Shown here one piece after another: positions 38,451-49,459 of a stretch of 64,000 nucleotides of DNA (position 1 is the first letter of the stretch; every line of letters starts with the position of its first letter). Both the position numbers and the translations under genes were made by a program. Origin of the DNA: Sphagnum compactum (taxonomy: Eukaryota; Bryophyta; Sphagnopsida; Sphagnales); assembly GCA_965153455.1 (NCBI GenBank), contig OZ234493.1, positions 3,658,001 through 3,722,000 of the forward strand. Reading direction: 5' to 3'. Below the pieces are notes generated by a model. That model had not been told where the DNA came from. It ran no database searches and saw nothing but the letters and a program-made list of their open reading frames with translations.

Positions 38451-40456
38451 TGACTTCACCTCGCACTACTTTTAGGTGAATTTTTCCACAAATTATATTG
38501 TCCTTGCATCCAGAAGAGGTTGTAAGGTACGTATATTGTCTTTGAAGTTCAAGCCTTGTTGCAGTTCCTCAATTTCTTTCCACAACTGATTGATGTAGCA
38601 TGTGGTATATGTAGTGCTTCAAGGTTTGGATAGATTTAAGCAGTAATCAAGTAGTAACCTAGTTTGTGAATTCTGCACTGATCAACACTAATGTTTCTGA
38701 AGAACTTGTTGCATCAGCAACTAGAAAGACGCAGCAAAATACCTATAGTATCTTCGGAGTTTGAACCTTGTTGGAGTTCCACAATTTCTTTCCACAACTG
38801 ACTGATGTAGCATGTGTTATAAGTAGTAGTGGTTCAAAGAGTGTGGAGGGACTATCCAAACTTGTTGAAGGATGTAAAGGAGCTATCTCAAGGGGAACTT
38901 TCACCATGAACATCAGTTATGGGAATTTGAGGCAGTCTGACTGTTAGTGAAATGCATGCATGATGATTAGCTGCATTTGAAGATTCCATTTTGTGTAGAC
39001 AAGGGAAGTGGATTTTGAACTTGGAACATCTTATACTGATATGAGTGAAGCTTTCTAGCAACAACTGATATGGTATAAGGGGATAATTGATGAATCTGCT
39101 GGGTGGGCAGAGCTTGTCAAAGAAGCTTCTTCATGCAGTGACTGTAACATCAGCTGCATGCTGCCTATTTCCATTTGCTTTACTGCATCTGGCTTTGGTA
39201 AGCCAATTTCTATCACTCTTCTTGACTTGCACTCTGACTTTATTGCCCATAGCTCTCTCATGATTCTTGGCTCTTGTTTGTTTCTAGCTTGTAAGTGACA
39301 AAATGGATGTCAATTGGATATGTACTGCACTGTGTATGAGGTCATCCAATTCAAATCTTGTTGGACCGACTGGTTGAGACGAATTGAGGGTAAATACATT
39401 TTTTTTCTTCAAAAGATCATTCTCTTAGAATCTCTCCATGTTATTTCTATCATTTCTCCAATTCCCTGGTCAGGTTCATGTTTTTGGTTGTTGTCCTCTT
39501 TATCATCTCCTTCTCTTTTATGTGTTGTTGAGCTAGCCAGCATCATGACCGAGTCTTCCCATTACTACCAGCATACATGTTGGTTAATGTATGGTATTGA
39601 TCTTCACGTACTGCCAAGTCTTATGAAGCTTGTGTGGATGTTATGTTCACCGGTCACTACCATACATGTTGTTGAAGGTCTCTGGAAATGCTTGTGGCTT
39701 TTGCTGTTGTTCAAATCACTCTCTCATTATCTCAGAGTCGTGTCTCTTCTTTTTCCTGTTTGCTGATATGCTGTTAGAACTTCAATCTTGATAACCTTAT
39801 TGTCAGTTCATCTCTCAATTCTATTCAGGTTGACTTAAATTGTAAGTATGGAGATGGTCTCAATGCTTACAGAGATATCTGTTGTGCCTTGTGACAGACA
39901 AATGGGGCAAACACACCCAGAGCAACATGGATCACCAGCATGGACATACATTAGCACTATTCTCTTTGGCATACATAATTCATTTGTTGAAGACAGGTAC
40001 TGCTGCTGATCTCTTTATCTGCTGATCTCTGATACTGAGTCTTATACAAGGGCAAGAGAAACAGACACAGAGCAGCAGGTGGGGCAAATATGCAACTGAG
40101 TGTCCCTGAAACTTCATCTTTCTATGTTTCTACAGGTCTATTCTGTGGACTCAAGCCTCTTTTTGTATGCAGATTTCAAAGTGACAACTGTGACATGCAG
40201 TTTGTCAAGGTTAAAGAGTCGTTAAATTGGTGAATGCCCCAATCTTCCATTCCAGTATGGTCTCAGTTGACCTCATCCTGATGAAGATTGAAGACCCTGT
40301 ATTTCTTTCAAAGCAGTGAAGTGGAGATGCAAACTGTTGCTCTTCCTCACTTATTGTTCTCTAAGAGTGGGAAATTAAAGTTTGGGACGTGCCCCTAGTT
40401 TGCACTACATAATTCACTGAGGTTGTTATGTTGATTAGTATTCTGTCTTAGCTTCT

Positions 40457-40678
40457 TACCTACCTATCGTCCTCTCATCACATTAATTGAAAAGATGCAT
40501 GTGGTCAATGTTGCATCTAGTTCCAGATGTTACCTACCTATGCTCCTCTCATCACATTAATTGGAAAGATCCATTTGGTCAATGTTGCATCTAGTTCCAG
40601 ATGTTACCTACCTATCCTGCTCTCATCACATTAATTGAAAAGATCCATGTGTCAATGTTGCGTCTAGTTCCAGATGTA
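40457..40678. repeat. 74-bp tandem repeat, three copies
   Basis: Units start TACCTACCTAT at 40457, 40531 and 40605 and end CTAGTTCCAGATGT. Near identical. Confidence 0.9.
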
Positions 40679-40719
40679 CGGAGTTCAACTTGCACTGAGA
40701 CAGAGGACAACAGCTGGAC

Positions 40720-41085
40720 AACAGCTGGGGTACCCATCACCAGAAGCAAGTCACCTTGCACTGACACAAAGAAATTAGTTCTGTACAGACTGGAGCACCT
40801 GGACAACAGCTGAGGCACCCATCACCAGAAGCAAGTCACCTTGCACTGACACAAAGAAATTAGTTCAGTCCAGACTGCAGCATCTGGACAACAGCTGAGG
40901 TACCCATCACCAGAAGCACGTCACCTTGCACTGACAAAGAAATTAGTTCAGTACAGATTGCTCCACCTGGTCAACAGCTGAGGTACCGTCACCAGAAGCA
41001 AGTCACCTTGCACTCAGACAAAGAAATTAGTTTAGTACAGACTCCAGCACCTTGACAAAAGCTGAGGTACCGATCACTAGAAACA
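40720..41085. repeat. ~85-bp tandem repeat, four to five copies
   Basis: Units contain AACAGCTGAGGTACCCATCA, CCAGAAGCAAGTCACCTTGC and AAAGAAATTAGTTCAGTACA. AACAGCTG occurs at 40720, 40805, 40890 and 40973, with a diverged fifth unit near 41056. Confidence 0.9.
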
Positions 41086-41214
41086 AGAAGTACCATACCT
41101 TCCATTGTAAACTACGAGATGAACATTCAACTGCTGCTCCTAGGTACCCATAGAGCTATTTTCTAATCTGACATGTTTAGGGCTCAAACAGACACTAGGA
41201 GAGCAGCACTGCTC

Positions 41215-41737
41215 TCACTCTGGAACACTCTTCATTTTTTCCACCCCACCCAAAATACTTATGCTGCCCTTATTGTCACCCCGGAATGAATCCTCCGAAC
41301 CTGAGAAGGGCCCTACCTTTGTCATGGCCTTCAGTGGAGCCGAATAGCCAATGGGTCCACTTGTATCACATCCATATATTAAATGCACAGCTAAGGTAGT
41401 GGCTGCATTGTCATCTTTCCTTTCACCTGAGACCAGCGTATGAAGGCAGATGTTTAACACAGAAATTGGAGTCAATACATATGAGTACGTCTCAATCCTT
41501 GAATCTGAAATACTAGTTGCATTTCCAATTAGGTAATGAGACAAGCTGCAGGGATGGGGCACTCGAGAAGATTTCAACTACATTGTTAGCCAAACTGCCA
41601 CTCCCCCTGGCATTTACCACATCTGTCCATTCCTTTGACAACACGAACAGAATTTTTTTTGAAGGATAGGATGAGGCCTTGTTCTCGTGTCCAGCCAAAA
41701 AAACAAGGGCGATGAGGGCAGCTTGTAGTCTCATCAC
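41215..41737 (-). other. possible small secreted-protein gene, minus strand, frames shifted
   Basis: Two overlapping minus-strand frames look more protein-like than chance. The upstream one (from 41737) begins MMRLQAALIALVFLAGHENK, which resembles a signal peptide, and runs to 41513. The other (41577-41215) is 120 residues in a different frame. A frameshift or short intron near 41550-41580 would join them. I recognise no domain. The region lies upstream of, and divergent from, the hydrolase-NLR gene across a GC-rich interval. It could equally be chance. Confidence 0.25.
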
Positions 41738-42129
41738 TGTTGCAGCGACGCAAGTTACTAATGATCAGGCCCCTGAATTTCTGTTTTCTCATTCCTCACT
41801 TCAAATGCAGCGAACAGAAGTGGCGAACAGGCATATGTACGAGAAGGTAAACGATCGCTAGCGCATTCGCGTCTGAGGTGGGGCCCGCTGAGCGGATCGC
41901 TAGGGTTACCGCTTGCCTTCTAAGAGAAAAATAGCTGGGGCTACTGTGTCCACAATCGGAACGCGCGGTTCTGCCCTGTTGCTTTACCCGCTCTTTCGCC
42001 TCTTCTTTTTGCTGCACCAGTAGTCTGCCGGCCCTGCCTTGCGGCGTCGGAGCTGAAGGTGGCTTTTGCATTTCTACCGATTGTTCAGCAACATCTCCCA
42101 TCCTTCTTCTTCTGCTGTTGCACCAAGGT
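41738..42129. other. GC-richer spacer between two possible divergent genes
   Basis: No gene. Base composition rises sharply from the AT-rich left side towards the tandem array that follows. Confidence 0.5.
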
Positions 42130-42880
42130 CAGATCGCGCGACCGCCTTGCAAGCTGACGAAGAGGCGAACCACGGCCACTACCCGCCACTGTCTGATGTT
42201 TGCGCTCCCATACTGCATCGATCCAGCTAACACAGTGCACTGCATCTTCTTTTTCTGCATCGAGATCTGGCGCCCGACCCACAGCTGACGAAGAGACGAA
42301 GCGCAAGTGCGACCCCACCGCCTTCTGGTGTGTGCGCTACCAAGCTATACCGATGCAGGTAGGCTGCATCTTTTTTCTCATCGAGATTTTCCCGCCCTGC
42401 AAGTTGACGAGTAGACTAACCATGAAGGCAGACCCCGTCGCCTTCTGGTGTCTTTACTACCGAGCTAGACGGATCCAGCTACGTTGCACCTTCTTTTTCC
42501 GCATCGAGATCAGTTCCGTCCCGTAAGCTGACAAAGAGACGAACCACGACCGCAGAACTCACCGCCTTCTGGTGTGCGCTACCAAGCTACTCCGATCCGG
42601 CGAGGTTGCACCTTTCTTTTCCGCGTCGAGATCGGGCGGCTGCCCCTGCAAACTGAAGAAGAGATGAACCACGGCCGCAGATCCCATCGCCTTCTGGTGT
42701 GTGCGCTACCAATCTAGACTACACCTGGTTTTTCCGCGTCGAGATTGGGCGCCCGCCCCAGCCCCTGCAAGCAGACGAAGACACGAACCAGGACCGCAGA
42801 CCCCACCGCCTTCTGGTGTGCGCGCTACCAAGCTACAACGATCCAGCCCGCACACCGCGCTGCACCTGACGGACCCCGCA
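42130..42880. repeat. GC-rich ~120-bp tandem array upstream of the NLR gene, six copies
   Basis: Each unit contains, in order, AAGCTGACGAAGAGACGAAC, CACCGCCTTCTGGTGTGCGC, TACCAAGCTA..CGATCCAGC and a TTGCACCTTCTTTTTCCGCR run followed by TCGAGATC. CCTTCTGG landmarks lie at 42321, 42441, 42565, 42690 and 42809, with an older unit near 42187. Periods are 119-125 bp (135 for the first). The array ends about 200 bp before the proposed start codon, so it sits in the promoter or 5' UTR. Confidence 0.85.
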
Positions 42881-43084
42881 TCGCACCACGTTTTTTGCCC
42901 TTGCACCCGCGCATATACGTAGTGAAGGAAGGCGCAGCCTGTGGGCGACGTGCCATCTCTCATCAGTTCCTATTTCTACCTTACGAATCTAATCTCTGCT
43001 GCACGGAGTTGTGCAGCAGTTTCACAACGCGTAATCAGGCCAACTCTTCCGCAATCTCGTAACTCGTACTCATACCCACGAGTG

Positions 43085-46000
43085 ATGGGGATTTCTTTCC
43101 GCCAGATCGTTTTGGTGCATCGATTCTTGAGCAAAACAACACTCCCATCAACAATCCTAACCGTTGCATCGACACTCATAATCGTTTTTTGCATCCACAG
43201 TTTTTTGTTCCGAAAGTGGCGAGGCCGATCAGTTGGTTGTGAGGGTGAAATTGGGGTTTTCGATGTGCAGATTCGTCCCGTGACACAAGTATGGCCACCC
43301 GACGACTACAAGGGTCCCATTCATTTTGACGTCGTGTTCTTCCACGGCTTCCAATTCGGGCAGGATGCACCCAACATGTGGAAAACCACTTGGTCGACAC
43401 GAAATCGCCCAGAAACATGTTGGCCTCAAGAATGGTTGGGACCACAATTGGGCAACAATGTCAGAATCTTGCTCCTCTCCTACGATGCATATGCCACCAA
43501 ATCCAAGTCGCATGATTTTGGAAATACCGAAGATGTTTCACATATTGCAAAGAATTTGGTGCCAAGCGTGGTGACCAGGTCTGATTAAGAACCTATATTT
43601 GTCTGCTGCAATATTTCCAACTGTTTGTTATAAAGATTGCGGGGATTTAGGATTTAACACACACACACAAATTAATTATATCCTAAACTTACAAACTAGG
43701 TACTAGAAATATGGGTGCTTCAAATATGTTGTAATTTTTTGAAGCATGCCTTCGTGGAAGACAAAGGGGCGAGGAGTTTAGATCCAAACTGTAAATTCCA
43801 TTCTAGATTGTTCTTTTTAAGGTGTTTATGTGCAAGCTGCAACTGTTGTGGACTGAACATACAAGAGGCATGTACTCGAACTTGTGGGATGTACCAGATT
43901 CGCAATGAGCACAGATCTTAGCATATTGATTGTTGAAAGAATGCCACACATGGCTATTATGTGATTATTTAATGTTGTGCTTGTTTGATCTTGATCTACA
44001 GTGCCGAGTGGAAGTTGGGCCAAGAACACCCCTTTGTGCTTGTAGGGCACAGCTTTGGTGGTATTGTCATCGAGAGCTTGGTCATGGAGATTCATAAGAT
44101 ATCTCAACAACAACATTCTAACAATCTAGGGAAAACAGATGTTGAAAAGGCAAATCTTTTTTTTAAAAATATGGCAGGGGTGGCCTTTTATGCTGTACCA
44201 CATACTGGGTCACGAGAGTTAATTGAATATATTTGTAGACAATGTGAAATCAATTTGCACTCCAAGCAATTGGCCAAAGTCAAAGCAATCATCTTGGAAA
44301 ATATTGATCCCTCCATATCCAAGGCAGCAGATTTATCAAATGATTTTTTTAATACACTTGCAAGTTGCACAAACGTTCATGGTTTCATCGAAACCAAACC
44401 TATTGATGATAATGTGGTAAGTGATGAGCATTGTCAATTGTGTAATGAATGGTTAGTATTCAAAGACTATTGTATAGAAACTTAATAGGATTGGAATATA
44501 TTTGGTTTTGCAGGGTATGATTGTGGAATATGGACCAGCCCAAATTCCAGGACACAAATGTTATAGAGTTGAAGGTTGTGATCATTTCAGTGTTTGCAAG
44601 CCACCTGATCAAAACCATCCAAGTTATAATATGCTTTTGCAATTTTTGGAGGGCTGTCGAAAGGTAATAATTGTTGTCCAACTTACAATTATTGGAGATT
44701 AATATTAGTTGGAATTGAATATGTTGATTTGCCAATGTCCATGTTGATTAGCAATTTGTCAAATTGATTAATGTTTATGCTTTCAATGTTCTAGCATAGA
44801 AGAAGTTGCAAGGTTCATGTAGCATGTTGGAATGCACCAAATGGATAAGGCAAATTAACAATTTCAAATGAGACCAAGCCAATTTGAAAGATCTTTTGCA
44901 ATGTGCATATTTTTTATCAAAGCACATTGTACATATACTGAATTTAAGGAATTTTAAACCTTTTCACCCAAAGGCCAACCTTGGAGCAACCTTCATATGT
45001 TTATATTTCTAGACTCCTCTTGGGGTTTCATGGATCTCACTTATTGTTTTTGTCAATGAAAGTTGATTGTAGCTATAAAAAATTGTGAGCTTAGAAAAGA
45101 TAGATTGTAGCTTGTAGTCTTAATGGGCAAAGTTATGGCAATGAAAGTTTATGCTTTTCTTTTGTATTTATCAATATACAAGTTATGGGTTGCAAGGATT
45201 AAATGAGTTTGTGTTGATGTAGGATTTTCTATTGAAGCATGCAAGCCTACCAACATTGCCAAAACTTGTGATTGGGCTCGATGAAGCTATTGCCAATGTT
45301 AAGGGGAAAATTGTGGACAACCATATGCTAGCTGTGGTTGGTATGGGTGGGATTGGGAAGACAACTTTGGTGAAGAAACTTTACCATCAAATACATGCTG
45401 ATTTTAAGAAATCAAGTTTCTTGGAAAATGTCAAAGAAAGTGACATTGTGAAAGTTAAAAAGAAAATCATCATGGATTTATGTGGCTTGAAATTAAAGGA
45501 TCCTAAAACTTTTCTTAGATATTTTGAAGAATGTTGGACAGAAATGAAAGTACTTGTGGTCATTGATGATGTTAAAGAGATTCAAATGATTGAGCTATTT
45601 GGCGAAGACATAGATGGCATCAAAAGAAGTGAAAATGGCAGTAGAGTAATTATGACAGGGCGAAATTGGAAAGATTTTGAAAATGTTACACCTAAAGATG
45701 GGAAGTTTGAAATGGATGGACTCAATGAAAACCAAGCAATGGAGCTTTTTTCTTGGAAAGCTTTTAGACAGTCAACACCTCCCCATGATTTTGCATCCAT
45801 CACAAGTGAGGTGGTTGATGCATGTCAAGGGCTACCATTATCCCTTGAGGTCACGAGCTCTTGGCTCTCTACCAAAAGAAATCTACAAGAATGGAAAGAA
45901 GGTTTATCACGGTTGAAAAATGTAAAACCTTTTGATGGGGGTCGTATTGAAAATGATCAGCTTTGGGGTCGACTAAGGATTTGTTATTCTGACCTAGCCT

Positions 46001-49000
46001 ATGAAGAACAAGAAATGTTTTTAGATATTGCTTGTTTTTTTTCAGAATACAACTCAAAATTTGAAAGGGGGGTCACAATTCAAAAAGCATTACAAATATG
46101 GAAGGTCCCGTCACAATATTCATGGATGAGTAGTTTGCAAAATTTGAAGGATAGATCACTTGTCAAGGTGAATGACATAGGTAATTTGGTGATGCATGAT
46201 CAATTACGTGATATGGGTCGACAAATTGTAAAAGAAGCTTCTAGTTATGACCGTGGTAATCAAAGTAGGATTTGGGACAAGGAAGAAGCAAGAATGGTCC
46301 TTCTCAATGAGACGGTAATTACTTCATCCTTAAATGTTCATCAATCTTTCAATTGTACACATTGGTGATTCAATCAACATTGTGTGAAGTGTTGGATGTA
46401 CATATGAAAATCTAACTCAATTCATGGTACTGCATGTAAGTTAATGATGCATTCTCTAAACTAATATGGTATGGTGCTTTGTTGGTTTTTAGGTCACTCC
46501 AAATATTCAAGCCATTTGGTTGCCCGAAAATCTAGAACTTCCACGACAAGTAACAGCATCAAAATTTCACCAAATGACAAAATTGCGAATGCTCATCATG
46601 GAAGGAGCTAATGAAACATTCATACAATCTTGTCTCGGACAACATTTTAGCCAATTGAAATGGCTCAACATAAGTTCTGACATGACACAACTTCCTGAAT
46701 CCATGCAACACCTTGTTGCTTTAACTATTTTGCAATTGCAAAATTGTCAGAACCTATTATACATACCAAAATTTCTCATAAACATGACTTTGTTAATGCA
46801 TTTGGACTTTTACAACTGTTCCAAACTGACTTCACTACCACCAACAATTGGTGACTTCAAGCATTTGACCGAACTAAAGTTGAGTAAATGTGAAAATCTT
46901 AAGGAGGTTCCTCAAACCATTGGAAGCGTCTCTTCATTATCAATATTGGACTTATCTTATTGCAAGTCCATTGAATCACTACCATCAACAATTGGTGATT
47001 TGAAGCATTTGACCGAACTAAAGTTGAATGGATGTGAAAATCTTAAAGAGGTTCCTCAAACCATTGGAAACATCTCTTCATTATCAATATTGGACTTATC
47101 TTATTGCAAGTCCATTGAATCACTACCAACAACAATTGGTGACTTAAACCATTTGACCACATTATGGTTGAAAGGATGTGAAAATCTTAAGGAGGTTCCT
47201 CAAACCATTGGAAGCGTCTCTTCATTATCAATATTGGACTTATCTTATTGCGAGTCCATTGAATCACTACCAACAACAATTGGTGACTTGAAGCATTTGA
47301 CCAGATTATGGTTGGAAGGATGTGAAAATCTTAAGGAGGTTCCTCAAACCATTGGAAGCGTATCTTCATTATCAATATTGGACTTATCTGATTGCAAGTC
47401 CATTGAATCACTACCAACAACAATTGGTGACTTGAAGCATTTGACCACATTATGGTTGAAAGGATGTGAAAATCTTAAGGAGATTCCTCAAACCATTGGA
47501 AGTGTCTCTTCATTATCAATATTGGACTTATCTTATTGCAAGTCCATTGAATCACTACCAACAACAATTGGTGACTTGAAGCATTTGACTCAGTTATTAT
47601 TGGGACGATGTGAAAATCTTAAGGAGGTTCCTCAAACCATTGGAAGCATCTTTTCATTATCAATATTGCACTTATCTTATTGCAAGTCCATTGAATCACT
47701 ACCATCAACAATTGATGACTTGAAACATTTGACCGAACTAAAGTTGAATGCATGTGAAAATCTTAAGGAGGTTCCTCAAACCATTGGAAGCGTCTCTTCA
47801 TTATCAATATTGGACTTATCTTATTGCAAGTCCATTGAATCACTACCAACAACAATTGGTGACTTGAAGCATTTGACTGAACTAAAGTTGAACGAATGTG
47901 AAAATCTTAAGGAGGTTCCTCAAACTATTGGAAGCATTTCTTCATTATCAATATTGCACTTATCTTATTGCAAGTCCATTGAATCACTACCAACAACAAT
48001 TGGTGACTTGAAGCATTTGACCACATTATGGTTAGAAGGATGTGAAAATCTTAAGGAGGTTCCTCAAACCATTGGAAGCATCTCTTCATTATCAATATTG
48101 GACTTATCTGATTGCAAGTCCATTGAATCACTACCAACAACAATTGGTCACTTGAAGCATTTGACTCAGTTATTATTGGGACAATGTGAAAATCTTAAGG
48201 AGGTTCCTCAAACCATTGGAAGCATCTCTTCATTATCAATATTGGACTTATCTTATTGCAAGTCCATTGAATCACTACCAACAACAATTGGTGACTTGAA
48301 GCATTTGACCGAACTAAAGTTGAATGAATGTGAAAATCTTAAGCAGGTTCCTCAAACCATTGGAAGCATCTCTTCATTATCAATATTGCACTTATATGAT
48401 TGCAAGTCCATTGAATCACTACCAACAACAATTGGTGACTTAAACCATTTGACCGAACTAAAGTTGAATGGATGTGAAAATCTTAAGGAGGTTCTTCAAA
48501 CCATTCGAAACATCTCCTCATTATTAATGTTGGATTTATCATATTCCAAGTCCATTGAATCACTACCAACAACAATTGGTGACTTGAAGCATTTAACTGA
48601 ACTAAATATGGAAGGATGTCAAAATCTTAAGGAGGTTCCTCAAACCATTGGAAGCATCTCTTCATTATCAATATTGGACTTATCTTATTGCAAGTCCATT
48701 GAATCACTACCAACAACAATTGGTCACTTGAAGCATTTGACCACATTATGGTTGGAAGGATGTGAAAATCTTAAGGAGGTTCCTCAAACCATTGGAAGCG
48801 TCTCTTCATTATCAATATTGCACTTATCTGATTGCAAGTCCATTGAATCACTACCAACAACAATTGGTGACTTGAAGCATTTGACCACATTATGGTTGGA
48901 AGGATGTGAAAATCTTAAGGAGGTTCCTCAAACCATTGGAAGCGTATCTTCATTATCAATATTGGACTTATCTGATTGCAAGTCCATTGAATCACTACCA

Positions 49001-49459
49001 TCAACAATTGGTGACTTGAAACATTTGACCGAACTAAAGTTGAATGGATGTGAAAATCTTAAAGAGGTTCCTCAAACCATTGGAAGCGTCTCTTCATTAT
49101 CAATATTGGACTTATCTGATTGCAAGTCCATTGAATCACTACCATCAACGATTGGTGACTTGAAACATTTGACCGAACTAAAGTTGAATGGATGTGAAAA
49201 TCTTAAGGAGGTTCCTCAAACCATTGGAAGCGTCTCTTCATTATCAATTTTGGACTTATCTGATTGCAAGTCCATTGAATCACTACCAACAACAATTAGT
49301 GACTTGAAACGTTTGACCGAACTAAAGTTGAATGGATGTGAAAATCTTAAGGAGGTTCCTCAAACCATTGTAGTAGCTCTTAATTATCAATATTGGACTT
49401 ATTTAATTGCAAGTCCATTGAATCACTACCAACAACAATTGGTAACTAGAAGCATTTGA
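43085..49459 (+). CDS. alpha/beta-hydrolase NB-ARC LRR immune receptor (HNL class)
   Basis: Predicted intracellular immune receptor of 1705 residues from five exons: 43085-43578, 44002-44416, 44514-44663, 45223-46314 and 46493-49459. All introns are GT-AG and all joins keep frame. ATG 43085 was chosen because a hydrophobic segment (residues 20-42) and then the hydrolase follow it; ATG 42941 is open in frame but adds repeat-adjacent sequence. The hydrolase shows VVFFHGF (oxyanion region), the nucleophile elbow GHSFGG with S182, and DHFSVCKP with His327. NB-ARC shows GMGGIGKTT (K399), VLVVIDDV, GSRVIMTGR, GLPLSLEV, MFLDIACFF and VMHDQLRDMG. LRRs follow, from residue 832 as 18 copies of a 48-residue double repeat. 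There is no TIR, coiled-coil or kinase domain. The open frame ends through a 1-bp deletion in unit 18 that adds about 27 off-frame residues, so the protein may be truncated relative to its ancestor. Confidence 0.85.
43579..44001 (+). other. intron 1 of the hydrolase-NLR gene
   Basis: Donor ACCAG/GTCTGA and acceptor GATCTACAG/TGCC. It splits a Ser codon (AG|T) in phase and contains an ACACACAC run. Confidence 0.8.

Larger units (their letters stand above)
38451..41214. other. intergenic DNA with short repeats
   Basis: No gene recognised. It includes a ~85-bp block duplicated at about 38540 and 38753 (CAATTTCTTTCCACAACTGA, then TGATGTAGCATGTG) and the arrays at 40457 and 40720. The small frame at 39314-39766 has no domain and is Leu/Ser/Cys-rich by composition. 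Confidence 0.5.

Noticed and set aside
43085-49459. Calling the receptor a TIR-NLR because of MFLDIACFF and ENLKE-type LRRs
   Set aside because: No TIR domain is encoded upstream; the exons before NB-ARC encode a hydrolase with GHSFGG and DHFSVCKP.
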